From Pseudomonas brassicacearum (GTDB lineage Bacteria > Pseudomonadota > Gammaproteobacteria > Pseudomonadales > Pseudomonadaceae): 64,000 nucleotides of DNA. The notes under the pieces are model-generated. The model saw only the letters and a list, made by a program, of their open reading frames with translations, was not told where the DNA came from and made no database searches. Where the stretch lies: positions 1,674,001-1,738,000 of the forward strand of contig NZ_CP045701.2 of assembly GCF_009601685.2 (NCBI RefSeq). Reading direction: 5' to 3'. The translations under genes were made by a program, and so were the position numbers. Position 1 is the stretch's first letter, and each line of letters opens with the position of its first letter. Of the stretch, positions 25,462 to 34,430 are shown piece by piece.

Positions 25462-26916
25462 ATGTCCGAGCAATTGCCCAACGGCTACAGCCCCCGCCTC
25501 TATAACGAGGACTTGGGCCCGCTGCCGCAGAAATGGAATTGGTACAACATCTTCGCCTTCTGGATGAGCGATGTGCACAGCGTGGGCGGTTATGTCTTCG
25601 CCGCCAGTCTGTTCGCGCTGGGGTTGGCGAGCTGGCAGGTGTTGATTGCCTTGCTCGGCGGGATCTCCATCGTGCAGTTGATCGCCAACCTGGTCGCCAG
25701 GCCGAGCCAACAGGCGGCGGTGCCGTACCCGGTGATCTGTCGGCTGGCGTTCGGGGTGTTCGGGGCGAATATTCCTGCGGTCATTCGCGGCTTGATCGCC
25801 GTGGCCTGGTACGGCATTCAGACGTACCTGGCCTCCAGTGCGCTGATCATCGTGGTGCTGCGGTTTTTTCCTTCGATGGAAGTCTACGCGACGCCGCATT
25901 TCGCCGGTTTGTCCTACCTGGGCTGGTTCGGTTTCCTCAGCTTGTGGTTCGTCCAGGCGCTGGTGTTCTGGACCGGCATGGAATCGATCCGTCGTTTCAT
26001 CGACTGGGCCGGGCCGGTGGTGTATGCCGTGATGTTCCTGCTGGCCGGTTGGATCGTATGGAAGGCCGGTTGGAGCAATATCAGCTTCACCCTGGCGGAA
26101 AAGTCCCTGTCTGGTTGGCAAGCATTCGGCCAGGTGATCGTGGCAACGGCGCTGGTGGTGTCTTACTTTTCCGGCCCGACCCTGAACTTCGGCGATTTCA
26201 GCCGTTACTGCCGGAGCATGTCTGACGTGCGCCGGGGCAATTTCTGGGGGCTGCCGGTGAATTTCCTGGCGTTCTCCCTGGTCACCGTGGTGATTGTTTC
26301 CGGGACCTTGCCGGTGTTCGGCGAAATGCTCCATGACCCGATCGCCACTGTGGCGCGCATCGACAACAATGTGGCTGTCTTGCTGGGCGCCTTTGCCTTT
26401 GTGACCGCCACGATCGGCATCAACATTGTCGCCAACTTTGTCTCCCCAGCGTTCGACTTCGCCAACGTCGCCCCCAGCAAGATCAGCTGGCGCGCCGGCG
26501 GCATGATCGCGGCGGTGGCCTCGATTTTCATCACGCCGTGGAACCTGTTCAACAACCCCGAAGTGATCCACTACACCCTGGACGTGCTTGCTGCGTTTAT
26601 CGGGCCGCTGTTCGGGATCCTGCTGGTGGATTACTACCTGATCAAAAAGCAGCAGATCGACGTCGATGCGCTGTTCAATGACGGGCCGAGCGGGCGTTAT
26701 TACTACAGTGGCGGCATCAACTGGACCGCGGTGAAGGCGCTGATTCCGGCGACGTTGATGGGCGTGGCGATCACCTTCACGCCGCTGCTGCAGCCGATGG
26801 CCAACTTTGCTTGGTTCACCGGTTGCTTGCTCGGCGGGGTGTTGTATTTCGCCTTGGCGCGACGTGAGCCGGCCGCGCAGTTGAACAAGTCGTTCAGCCC
26901 GGCCGGCCAGGCCTGA
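25462..26916 (+). CDS. NCS1-family permease (nucleobase/allantoin/hydantoin type)
   Basis: 484 residues, ~12 membrane segments. NCS1 signatures include the cytosolic entry QKWNWYNIFAFWMSDVHS, the unwound-helix region ARPSQQAAVPYPVICR, WYGIQTYLASSAL, and FGDFSRYCRSMSDVRRG. These match inner-membrane cation symporters for uracil, allantoin or hydantoins rather than the CodB branch. The substrate cannot be chosen from sequence alone. AAAGGAG is well placed before ATG 25462; a start at 25333 would ignore it. The stop is immediately adjacent to the stop of the convergent MFS gene, with no spacer. Confidence 0.9.
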   Translation: MSEQLPNGYSPRLYNEDLGPLPQKWNWYNIFAFWMSDVHSVGGYVFAASLFALGLASWQVLIALLGGISIVQLIANLVARPSQQAAVPYPVICRLAFGVFGANIPAVIRGLIAVAWYGIQTYLASSALIIVVLRFFPSMEVYATPHFAGLSYLGWFGFLSLWFVQALVFWTGMESIRRFIDWAGPVVYAVMFLLAGWIVWKAGWSNISFTLAEKSLSGWQAFGQVIVATALVVSYFSGPTLNFGDFSRYCRSMSDVRRGNFWGLPVNFLAFSLVTVVIVSGTLPVFGEMLHDPIATVARIDNNVAVLLGAFAFVTATIGINIVANFVSPAFDFANVAPSKISWRAGGMIAAVASIFITPWNLFNNPEVIHYTLDVLAAFIGPLFGILLVDYYLIKKQQIDVDALFNDGPSGRYYYSGGINWTAVKALIPATLMGVAITFTPLLQPMANFAWFTGCLLGGVLYFALARREPAAQLNKSFSPAGQA

Positions 26917-28089
26917 TCACCGCAGCGCGGTCTGGGCGCAAGGGCTTGTCGCGCCCCGGCTGGCGGGCCGCAGCAACAGGCCGCCGGCCAGCAGCAGGCC
27001 GCTGCCGGCAATGATCAGCGCCGGTTGCAGGCCGCCGCTGAAATGGCTGCTCAGCGCCGCCAGCAGGGGCCCACTGAGCTGGCCGACGGCAAAGCAGGCG
27101 GTCAACAGGCCTGCGTTGCGCTGGGTGGCGTGGGGCGCCAGTTCCCGGGAGCGCAGCATCACCAGTTGCATGCAGGCCAGGAACGGCGTGCCACACAGGA
27201 TCACGCCCAACGCCAGGCCCGGGCCGCTGCCCAGCAGGCAGGCAAATACCCCGGCGGCTTGCAGCCAGAGCGTACCGATCAGCCAGCGACCGGTGGTGTT
27301 CGGGTTGGGGCGACGCAGGCTGACCAACAACACGCCGGTGGCGGCGGCCAGGCCGAAGCAGGGCCAGAACAGGTCTGCCAGCCATTGCCCGTGGAACTGC
27401 GCCGAGGCCATTTGCGATAGAAACGTGGCCGGAATGATGTAGCCCACGCCATACAGTGCGTACACCACGCCCAGTCGAGCGATGCCAGCGTTCGGCGAAG
27501 GGCTGGCCGGCCCGGCGACAGGTGTTGTTGCGCTCGGCTGCGGCACAATTGGCAAGATCACCAGCAACATCACCAACGCCACGCCGGCATACACCAGCCA
27601 CAGGGTGGCGGAGCTCTGGCCCAGAAGGTTCGAGCCCAGGGCGAGCAAGCCGGTCAGGAAAATCCCCAGCCCCGGGCCGGCAAACACCAGCGCGCCGAGC
27701 CGTGGCCGTCCCGCCGCCGCTGCCAAGGGTTGGCTCAGGGCGGTGATCATCACCAGCACCCAGGCGCTCGCCACGCCGGTACCAAAGCGCAACGCCAGGT
27801 GTGGCCAGAAACCCCAGGCCCAGAACGACGCCAGTGTCAGCAGCACGCACAGCCACAGGCCGCCGAGTAACCGCCGCCGCACCTGTTCCGGACGGCGGGC
27901 GAACATGGCATCCAGCGCGCCGAGCAAATAACCCAGGTAGTTAGACGCAGCAATCAGACCGGCGGCGGTCAAGTCGAGCTGACCTTCGCCGATCAAATGA
28001 GGTAACTGGGGCGTAAGGGCGAAGCGGCCAATGCCCATGGCCATCATCAGCGCGATGAAACTGCCGAGCAGGCGAATTAGAGGTGACAT
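26917..28089 (-). CDS. YbfB/YjiJ-family MFS transporter
   Basis: 390 residues with twelve hydrophobic segments. The N-terminus (LLGSFIALMMAMGIGRFALTPQLPHLI and AAGLIAASNYLGYLLGALDAMF) is diagnostic of the YbfB/YjiJ group of major facilitator proteins. They are inner-membrane exporters or importers of undetermined substrate. The gene is divergent from a LysR regulator, with a clear LysR-type palindrome in the shared promoter region, so regulation by that protein is likely. Confidence 0.88.
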   Translation of the reverse strand: MSPLIRLLGSFIALMMAMGIGRFALTPQLPHLIGEGQLDLTAAGLIAASNYLGYLLGALDAMFARRPEQVRRRLLGGLWLCVLLTLASFWAWGFWPHLALRFGTGVASAWVLVMITALSQPLAAAAGRPRLGALVFAGPGLGIFLTGLLALGSNLLGQSSATLWLVYAGVALVMLLVILPIVPQPSATTPVAGPASPSPNAGIARLGVVYALYGVGYIIPATFLSQMASAQFHGQWLADLFWPCFGLAAATGVLLVSLRRPNPNTTGRWLIGTLWLQAAGVFACLLGSGPGLALGVILCGTPFLACMQLVMLRSRELAPHATQRNAGLLTACFAVGQLSGPLLAALSSHFSGGLQPALIIAGSGLLLAGGLLLRPASRGATSPCAQTALR

Positions 28090-28142
28090 GGTCGTTCTCC
28101 GGGTGTCGAGGCGAATGACCGTCAGGCTAGGACTGATTGACT

Positions 28143-28157
28143 TTCATTAAAAATGAA
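28143..28157. promoter_or_regulatory. LysR-type binding box between the MFS and LysR genes
   Basis: TTCATTAAAAATGAA is a perfect dyad (6-bp arms, 3-bp centre) of the T-N11-A class. It lies 37 bp before the LysR start and 54 bp before the MFS start. Confidence 0.6.
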
Positions 28158-28193
28158 TAATAGTGAGTAACTTGTTCTTTTTTGGAGAATGTC

Positions 28194-29087
28194 GTGGAGT
28201 TCAGCCAATTGCGGATTTTCCAGGCTGTGGCCGAGGAAGGTTCCATCACCCGGGCTGCCGAGCGCCTGCACCGGGTGCCGTCGAACCTTTCGACCCGGCT
28301 CAAGCAGCTTGAAGAGCAGCTGGGCGTGGACCTTTTCCTGCGCGAGCGTCAGCGTTTGCAGTTGTCACCGGCAGGAAAAGTCCTATTGGACTATGCGGCC
28401 AAGCTTTTCGCCTTGCACGACGAAGCCCATGCCGCCGTGCAGGGTGGGCAGCCGGCCGGGGATTTTGTGCTGGGTACGATGTACAGCACGGCGGCGACGC
28501 ATCTGCCGGACCTGCTGGCGGCTTATCACCGGGCGTATCCGGCGGTGAACCTGCAGGTGCAATCCGGGCCGAGTGGTGAATTGCTCGAGGGCCTGCTCAC
28601 CAATCGGCTCGACGCGGCGCTGGTGGACGGCCCGCTGGAGCTGGCGGGGCTTGATGGCGTGCCGTTGTGCGACGAGCGGTTGGTACTGATTACCGAGGCC
28701 GATCATGCGCCGGTACGCAGTGCGCTGGATGTGCAGGGCCGCGCGGTGTTCACGTTCCGGCGTGGCTGTTCCTACCGGATGCGGTTGGAAGCCTGGTTTG
28801 CCCATGACCACGCGACCATGGGCCGGGCGATGGAAATCGAGTCTTACCAAGGGATGCTGGCGTGTGTGATCGCCGGGTCCGGGGTGGCATTGATGTCCGA
28901 GTCGATGCTCGCCAGCCTGCCGGGCCGCGAGCGGGTGGCGGTACATCCGCTGGCCGAGCCGTTTGCCAGCGCCACGACCTGGCTGATGTGGCGCAAAGGC
29001 ATGGTCGGGGCCAACCTCAACGCCTGGATCCAATTGCAACAACAGGCCTGGCCGCGAGCGCCCCTGGCGACGGCGCAATCGGCTTGA
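28194..29087 (+). CDS. LysR-family transcriptional regulator (PA1413-like)
   Basis: 297 residues from GTG 28194, which has GGAGAAT in front and gives the standard opening EFSQLRIFQAVAEEGSITRAAERLHRVPSNLSTRLKQLEEQ. This is the winged helix-turn-helix (about residues 1-60) followed by the linker helix. The periplasmic-binding-protein-like effector domain runs to the end. It probably controls the divergent MFS gene through the palindrome at 28143. Position next to the PA1414-like mini-gene matches the PA1413 locus of P. aeruginosa as I remember it. The effector is unknown. Confidence 0.9.
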   Translation: MEFSQLRIFQAVAEEGSITRAAERLHRVPSNLSTRLKQLEEQLGVDLFLRERQRLQLSPAGKVLLDYAAKLFALHDEAHAAVQGGQPAGDFVLGTMYSTAATHLPDLLAAYHRAYPAVNLQVQSGPSGELLEGLLTNRLDAALVDGPLELAGLDGVPLCDERLVLITEADHAPVRSALDVQGRAVFTFRRGCSYRMRLEAWFAHDHATMGRAMEIESYQGMLACVIAGSGVALMSESMLASLPGRERVAVHPLAEPFASATTWLMWRKGMVGANLNAWIQLQQQAWPRAPLATAQSA

Positions 29088-29098
29088 ACTCCGGGAGG

Positions 29099-29112
29099 TG
29101 GATTTGGATCAA
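29099..29112 (+). promoter_or_regulatory. Candidate Anr/FNR box upstream of the PA1414-like gene
   Basis: TGGATTTGGATCAA matches TTGAT-N4-ATCAA at nine of ten defined positions. It lies 115 bp before the start codon. TAGAAC at 29152 is a weak -10 candidate. Confidence 0.45.
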
Positions 29113-29226
29113 TTCAGTAACAGATCATTGCAAACTGAGACGAGCATTGCGTAGAACATCGGACTATTATCAGTGCGAAGGGGCCACAGTAATTTGCCGC
29201 TCGTACCACCCTGAGGGGGCACCACG

Positions 29227-29355
29227 ATGAAAGAGAAAATCCAGAATTGGCTTCACGACCTGGGTGTCGCGCTTGGCCTGATCGAGCCACCGATGCAACC
29301 GGTACCGATCCGCACCGATGACGAGCAACGCCGCCGCCAACCGCGCCGCCGGTAA
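29227..29355 (+). CDS. PA1414-like small protein, possible dual-function sRNA locus
   Basis: 42 residues: MKEKIQNWLHDLGVALGLIE, then a Pro-rich stretch and an Arg-rich tail (EQRRRQPRRR). GAGGGG lies about 8 bp before the ATG. The amphipathic N-terminal helix and basic tail match the PA1414 family. In P. aeruginosa, as I remember, the PA1414 locus produces the strongly oxygen-responsive regulatory RNA SicX. Gene order (LysR upstream, gbu cluster beyond) supports orthology. An Anr-like box at 29099 would give the same low-oxygen response. Whether the RNA or the peptide matters here cannot be told from sequence. Confidence 0.75.
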   Translation: MKEKIQNWLHDLGVALGLIEPPMQPVPIRTDDEQRRRQPRRR

Positions 29356-29454
29356 ACCCACCAGGCATTTGGAGAGATCGCAGTTGCGGACCATTTCAAT
29401 TGAGATGGCCCGCCACTGCGATCTTTTTGTTTGTGATATGAGGAAGCTTGCCCG

Positions 29455-29624
29455 CGCTGAGCTCTGTCGAAACTCTGTTGAAGCTCTGTTGAAGCTCTGT
29501 TGAAGCTCTGTAGGAGCTGTGTAGGAGCTGTCGAGTGCAACGAGGCTGCGATCTTTCTCCAGCCACTTGAATCTCAAGCGAAAGATCAAAAGATCAAAAG
29601 ATCGCAGGCTTCGCCAGCTCCTAC
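29455..29624. repeat. GATC-tract palindromic element, copy 3 (reverse), with decayed 11-bp array
   Basis: Reverse orientation; octamer-type core with two TTTTGATC units. The arm side carries a run of period 11 bp that degrades outward: two good GTAGGAGCTGT copies, then about five copies drifting to GAAGCTCTGTT. Confidence 0.8.
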
Positions 29625-29732
29625 AGAGCCCCGCGCGAGCTACGACCTTCACCACAGGGGCGATGTCAGGTAAAAAAAGGGCATGGCCACCGACGCCACA
29701 CCCCTCGAAGAAAACCGCCTCTCAGTGTTTGC

Positions 29733-31121
29733 TCAAATCACCTTGGCCACCGCACTTGGCCGTGGCGACAGCAAGCTCACCAGCACGAAACTCACCAGTG
29801 CCACGCTCAGGCTGTAGTAGATCGGCGTGTTGGCGTCCAGGCCGTCCTTGAGCATGAAGAACAGCGCGGTCAGGAAGCCCAGCGACATGCTGCTGATCGC
29901 GCCGGCCGTGGTGGCGCGCTTCCAGTAGATGGCGCCGATCAGCGGGATCAGCATGCCGCCCACCAACAGGTTGTAGGCCAGGGTCAGGGCACTGATGACG
30001 TCGCTGACCACCAGGGCGATCACCAAGACCACCGCGCCCATCAGCAGGGTCGCGATGCGGTTTTCATGAACGTCGCCACTGCCACTTTCACGGCCCTGAC
30101 GCAGACGGGGCAGCAAGTCCTGGACCACCGTGGTGGACGCCGCGAGCAGGCCCGCCGCAGCAGTGGACATCAGGGCTGCCAGGGCTGCGGCGATCACCAA
30201 TCCACGAATGCCGTTGGGCAGGCTGGTCTGGACGATGCTGGCGAAGGCGTTGTTGACGTTCGCAAGGTCCGGCAGCAACACCTTGGCCGCCATGCCGATC
30301 AACGCACCGGCCAGGCCGTACAGCACGCAGTACAGGCCGGCGGCGGTGCCTGCCACTTTCGCCACGCCCTCGCTGCGGGCGGTGAACACCCGCTGCCAGA
30401 TGTCTTGGCCAATGAAGATGCCGAAGAAGTAGATCAGGAAGTAGGTGAGGATGGTGTCCCAGCCAATCGCGGTGAAATCGAAGTAGCTGGCCGGCAAGGC
30501 CGCCACCATCGCGTCCCAGCCGCCGGCATCGCCGATGGACATCGGCATCAGCAGGAACACCAGGCCAACGGTCATGATCAAGAATTGCACGATGTCGGTG
30601 AGGGTCAGCGACCACATGCCGCCGATGGTGGAATACAGCACCACCACGCCGCCGCCCACCAGGATCGACACCCAGAACGGCAAGCCGAACAGCACTTGCA
30701 TCACGGTGCCGATGGCGATGGTCGAGGTGGCGCCGATCATCAGCGCGTAAACCAGCATGATCAGCGCACTGGCCTGGCGCGCGGCCGGGTTGTAGCGGCG
30801 CTCCAGCACTTGGGTCACGGTGTAGATCTTGAGCTTGAGCAACGGCTTGGCGAGGAACAGGCTCAGGCCGACGATGCCCAGGCCAATGGCGCCGCACAGC
30901 CAGAATCCGGAAATGCCGTAGACGTAGCCCAGGCGCACGGTGCCGATGGTGGACGCACCGCCCAGTACTGTGGCGGCCATGGTGCCCAGGTAGAAGCCTG
31001 GGCCGAGGTTGCGCCCGGCGACCAGGTAGTCATCACGGGTTTTGGCGCGGCGCATGCCGTACCAGCCGAGGGCGATCATGCCAGTGGCGTAGAGAAGAAC
31101 GACGATTAAGTCCAAAGCCAT
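29733..31121 (-). CDS. Sodium:solute symporter (PA1418-like)
   Basis: 462 residues, ~13 membrane helices. Typical SSS features include GWYGMRRAKTRDDYLVAGRNLGP near the N-terminus, MAATVLGGASTIGTVRLGYVYG (helix 1-2 Na+ site region) and FIGQDIWQRVFTARS in the middle. It imports a small organic solute with Na+ across the inner membrane. Its place beside gbuA suggests uptake of 4-guanidinobutyrate or a related guanidino/amino acid compound, which is inference from order only. GGAGACACGCCACC precedes the ATG. A GATC element separates it from the next gene, so the two may not be one transcript. Confidence 0.9.
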   Translation of the reverse strand: MALDLIVVLLYATGMIALGWYGMRRAKTRDDYLVAGRNLGPGFYLGTMAATVLGGASTIGTVRLGYVYGISGFWLCGAIGLGIVGLSLFLAKPLLKLKIYTVTQVLERRYNPAARQASALIMLVYALMIGATSTIAIGTVMQVLFGLPFWVSILVGGGVVVLYSTIGGMWSLTLTDIVQFLIMTVGLVFLLMPMSIGDAGGWDAMVAALPASYFDFTAIGWDTILTYFLIYFFGIFIGQDIWQRVFTARSEGVAKVAGTAAGLYCVLYGLAGALIGMAAKVLLPDLANVNNAFASIVQTSLPNGIRGLVIAAALAALMSTAAAGLLAASTTVVQDLLPRLRQGRESGSGDVHENRIATLLMGAVVLVIALVVSDVISALTLAYNLLVGGMLIPLIGAIYWKRATTAGAISSMSLGFLTALFFMLKDGLDANTPIYYSLSVALVSFVLVSLLSPRPSAVAKVI

Positions 31122-31204
31122 GGTGGCGTGTCTCCGATTCTATTTTTTATATGGGACGAGGCGGTGCTGTCCCTGGCACTGCAGCCTCAGTGCGAACGCG
31201 CTTT

Positions 31205-31394
31205 TGTGGCCAGAGATTGCTCCCGCTGGGCTCTGTAGGAGCTGGCGAAGCCTGCGATCTTTTGATCTTTTGATCTTTCGCTTGAGATTCAAGTGTCTGG
31301 GGAAAGATCGCAGCCCCGTTGCACTCGACAGCTCCTACATAGCTCCTACACAGCTCCTACGGACTCAGTCGAGCGGGAGCAATCTCTGGCCACA
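31205..31394. repeat. Composite: GATC element copy 4 inside a perfect inverted REP pair
   Basis: REP arms 31205-31227 and 31372-31394 are exact 23-bp reverse complements, both carrying the variant GGCCAGAGATTGCTCC. The element core is 31235-31360, with two TTTTGATC octamers and three CAGCTCCTAC copies. Confidence 0.85.
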
Positions 31395-31413
31395 GGTATT
31401 TCGTGTGTTCGGA

Positions 31414-32925
31414 TCAGGCGGTTTGCCTGAGGGCTGGTTTGTCGATGGACACCGAAGAGTCCTTGCTACGCGGATCCCCCGGCCCATACACCGCCGCGGG
31501 CTCTGGAAACAGGCTCAGTAATACCAGGTACACCACCGAGGCCAGCCCCAGGGTTACCGGCAGGCTGATGTCGATCCCGCCAGCCAGTTCCCCCAGCGGC
31601 CCGACGAACTGCCCCGGCAGGTTGACGAAGCACAACCCCACCAGCGCGCTGGGGATCCATGCCCCCAGGCCGCGCCAGTTCCAGCCGTGGCTGAACCAGT
31701 AGCGCCCGCCGGTTTCGCCGCGGGTGAACACTTGCAGGTCATCCGGGCAGTAGAAGCCGCGGCGCACCAGCAGGCCGATGATCATGATCACCATCCACGG
31801 CGTGGTGCAGGTGATGATCAGCACGGCGAAAGTCGAGACGCTCTGCACCAGGTTCGCCGCGAAGCGCCCGATGAAGATGAAGGCGATCGACAGCACGCCG
31901 ATCAGCAGTGTCGCCTTGACCCGCGACAGCACCCGTGGAAACACGCTGGACATGTCCAGGCCCGTGCCATAAAGCGATGTGGTGCCGGTGGACATGCCGC
32001 CGATCACCGCGATCAGGCACACCGGCAGGAAGAACCAGCTTGGCGAAACCGCCAGCAGCCCGCCCACGTAGTTGTTGGCCGCGATGTAGTCCGGCGCCTT
32101 GATCGCCACGATGGTGGCGGTGGCGAGGCCGAACAGGAACGGGATCAACGTCGCCAGCTGCGCAGCGATCACGGCCAGCATGATGCGGCGCTTGGGCGTA
32201 TTGCGGGGAATGTAGCGCGACCAGTCACCCAGGAACGCACCGAAGGAAATCGGGTTGCTCATGGCCACCAGCGCTGCGCCGATGAACGCCGCCCAGAAGC
32301 CCGGCTGGCCGAGACTGACCGTGCCGGCGAACTGGCTGTCGAATGTGGGCGCGAAGGCGAGGATGCCCAGCAAAAACAGCAGGCTGGCGGCCCACACGGC
32401 GATGCGGTTGACCCACAGCATGAAGCGGAAGCCATAGATGCACACCGTCAAGACCAGCAGGGCGAACAAGCCGTAGGCCAGGCCCAGGCTCAGGTCGGTT
32501 TCCGGTACGCCGATCAGCCGCTTGGCGCCGCCGATCAACGCGTCCCCGGAACTCCACACCGACAGCGAAAAGAACGCGATGGCGGTCAGCAACGACAGGA
32601 ACGAGCCGACGATCCGCCCGTGCACGCCGAAGTGCGCACCGGAAGACACCGCGTTATTGGTGCCGTTGAGCGGGCCGAACAGGCCCATGGGCGCGAGGAT
32701 GATCGAACCCACCAGGACGCCCAGCACAATGGCCCAGGCACCGGCCTGGAATGACAGGCCGAACAGCACTGGGAAACTGCCGAGCACGGCGGTGGCGAAG
32801 GTGTTGGCGCCGCCGAAGATCAGGCGAAACAGGTCGCTTGGGCCGGCGGTTCGTTCGTGGTCCGGGATCTGCTCGACCCCGAAGGTTTCAATTTGCGTAA
32901 GGCTGTTGTCGTTATTGTTATGCAT
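31414..32925 (-). CDS. NCS1/cytosine-permease-type transporter (PA1419-like)
   Basis: 503 residues, ~12 helices. Signatures include FGGANTFATAVLGSFPVLFG, GLFGPLNGTNNAVSSGAHFGV, NPISFGAFLGDWSRYIP and GGMSTGTTSLYGTGLD, typical of the cytosine-permease branch of NCS1. Its gene order with the NTF2-like gene and gbuA (spacings 52 and 9 bp) makes it part of the guanidinobutyrate operon. Its substrate may therefore be a guanidino compound rather than a nucleobase; this is inference. The C-terminal tail is hydrophilic. Confidence 0.88.
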   Translation of the reverse strand: MHNNNDNSLTQIETFGVEQIPDHERTAGPSDLFRLIFGGANTFATAVLGSFPVLFGLSFQAGAWAIVLGVLVGSIILAPMGLFGPLNGTNNAVSSGAHFGVHGRIVGSFLSLLTAIAFFSLSVWSSGDALIGGAKRLIGVPETDLSLGLAYGLFALLVLTVCIYGFRFMLWVNRIAVWAASLLFLLGILAFAPTFDSQFAGTVSLGQPGFWAAFIGAALVAMSNPISFGAFLGDWSRYIPRNTPKRRIMLAVIAAQLATLIPFLFGLATATIVAIKAPDYIAANNYVGGLLAVSPSWFFLPVCLIAVIGGMSTGTTSLYGTGLDMSSVFPRVLSRVKATLLIGVLSIAFIFIGRFAANLVQSVSTFAVLIITCTTPWMVIMIIGLLVRRGFYCPDDLQVFTRGETGGRYWFSHGWNWRGLGAWIPSALVGLCFVNLPGQFVGPLGELAGGIDISLPVTLGLASVVYLVLLSLFPEPAAVYGPGDPRSKDSSVSIDKPALRQTA

Positions 32926-32977
32926 GATCTGCTCCGATCATAAAGGTGCGCCCGTCGTGTGCGGGCGTCACCTGTTG

Positions 32978-33385
32978 CTAAGGGATTGGCAGCCCTTCCG
33001 GCATTGCGGACAAATGTTCGTGGCAGGCCAGCCATGGGCCTTGTTGTTCTTGGCGAAACACAATGGTTTCGCGCTCCTGGCTAAAGTGAAGCTCCCCTTG
33101 CATGCGCAGCTCGGTGGCCACGTCATGGATGAAAATAGCCACGTCCCCTTGCAGGCTGACGAAGGCGTTGCTCGAGGTGCAATTGAGCACCTCGAAGCCA
33201 TCCTCGGACCGCCAGCGATCCCACAACGCCTGGTAGGCATCGCGTGACAGCAGGGGCTGTTCGAGGGTGTAGAACACGAAACTGGCATCGGCGGTGAACG
33301 CGCCGAAGTAGGCGTCGCGGTCATTGCGGGCGAAGGCCGACACCAAGTTTGCGGCGGCCTGGAGCACCTGGTCCTGTTCGTTCAT
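32978..33385 (-). CDS. NTF2/SnoaL-like protein (PA1420-like)
   Basis: 135 residues, with no signal or membrane segment. The pattern is an N-terminal helix pair (QVLQAAANLVSAFARNDRDAYFGAFTADASFVFYT), then curved-sheet strands (FEVLNCTSSNAFVSLQGDVAIFIHDVATELRMQG, RETIVFRQEQQGPWLACHEHLS). This is the NTF2-like cone fold of the DUF4440/SnoaL type, ending in the common W-x-x-x-H-x-H-x-S segment. The family includes isomerases and many non-enzymes. The start lies 9 bp after the gbuA stop and the ribosome site (TGAGGTG) overlaps that stop, so it is co-translated with gbuA. Confidence 0.85.
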   Translation of the reverse strand: MNEQDQVLQAAANLVSAFARNDRDAYFGAFTADASFVFYTLEQPLLSRDAYQALWDRWRSEDGFEVLNCTSSNAFVSLQGDVAIFIHDVATELRMQGELHFSQERETIVFRQEQQGPWLACHEHLSAMPEGLPIP

Positions 33386-33394
33386 GGGCGCACC

Positions 33395-34345
33395 TCAGCG
33401 ATGAACCACGCCAGGCAGTACGCAGAGCATCTCGTACAGCAGGTTGGCGCCCAGCAGCGAGGTGTTGCCGGTGGTGTCGTACGGCGGCGAGACTTCTACC
33501 AGATCGCAACCGACCAGGTCGAGGCCTTGGCAACCACGGACGATTTCGATCGCCTGGATGGTGGTCAACCCACCGATTTCCGGGGTGCCAGTGCCAGGGG
33601 CCCAGGCCGGGTCGATGCCGTCGATGTCGAAGCTCAAATACACCGGGCCGCCGCCGACTTTTTCACGCACTTCGGCCATCAGCGGGGCCAGGGATTTGTG
33701 CCAGCATTCTTCGGCCTGGACCACGCGGAAACCCTGGTTGCGGCTCCAGTTGAAATCTTCGGCGGTGTAGCCCTGGGCCCGCAGGCCGATCTGCACCACG
33801 CGGTCGCAATCGAGCAGGCCTTCTTCCACGGCGCGGCGGAAGGTGGTGCCGTGGGCGATCTTCTCGCCGAACATGTGGTCGTTCACATCGGCGTGGGCGT
33901 CGATGTGCACCAGGCCGACCTTGCCGTGCTTCTTGTGGATGGCCCGCAGGATCGGCAGGGTGATGGTGTGGTCGCCGCCCAGTGTCAGGGGAATGACGTT
34001 GTGTTCAAGGATCTTGTGGTACGACTCTTCGATGATCCGCACCGCGTCCAGCAGGTTGAAGGTGTTGATCGGCACGTCGCCGATGTCGGCCACCGACAGC
34101 GAGTCGAACGGCGCGGCGCCAGTGGCCATGTTGTAGGGGCGGATCATCACGGATTCAGCGCGGATCTCGCGCGGTCCGAAACGGGTACCGGCGCGCAGGG
34201 AGGTGCCGATGTCCAGCGGCACGCCGACGAACGCAGCGTCCAGGCCGGCAGCGGTTTGCAAATGGGGGAGTCGCATCATGGTGGCGATGCCGCCGAAGCG
34301 CGGCATTTCGTTGCCGCCCAGTGGTTGGTGAAGAATCTTGTCCAC
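33395..34345 (-). CDS. gbuA: Guanidinobutyrase (ureohydrolase)
   Basis: 316 residues from GTG 34345 (GATGAGG upstream; the frame extends further to 34426 without a site). The arginase-fold Mn-binding motifs are all present: GGDHT, DAHADVND, and SFDIDGIDPAWAPGTGTPE. The sequence is nearly that of P. aeruginosa GbuA (PA1421) as I remember it, including GLRAQGYTAEDFNWSR and DTTGNTSLLGANLLYEM. It hydrolyses 4-guanidinobutyrate to GABA and urea in the arginine dehydrogenase/transaminase route. The divergent LysR gene and the dyad at 34431 give the regulatory logic. It is first gene of an operon with the NTF2-like and permease genes. Confidence 0.95.
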   Translation of the reverse strand: MDKILHQPLGGNEMPRFGGIATMMRLPHLQTAAGLDAAFVGVPLDIGTSLRAGTRFGPREIRAESVMIRPYNMATGAAPFDSLSVADIGDVPINTFNLLDAVRIIEESYHKILEHNVIPLTLGGDHTITLPILRAIHKKHGKVGLVHIDAHADVNDHMFGEKIAHGTTFRRAVEEGLLDCDRVVQIGLRAQGYTAEDFNWSRNQGFRVVQAEECWHKSLAPLMAEVREKVGGGPVYLSFDIDGIDPAWAPGTGTPEIGGLTTIQAIEIVRGCQGLDLVGCDLVEVSPPYDTTGNTSLLGANLLYEMLCVLPGVVHR

Positions 34346-34430
34346 GGGTAGGGCCTCATCGTTTGTTTTATTTATCAGGGGCCGATTCTGCGAAAAGCCG
34401 TTGCCGTGAAGAATCGCTGGCGGCAAATAC

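Noticed and set aside
30066..31109. 347-codon frame antisense to the sodium:solute symporter gene
   Set aside because: Low-complexity His/Gln/Gly composition typical of antisense reading of membrane-protein genes. The minus-strand product has full SSS signatures.
33401..34351. 316-codon plus-strand frame opposite gbuA
   Set aside because: Exact shadow of gbuA, whose metal-binding motifs are complete on the minus strand.
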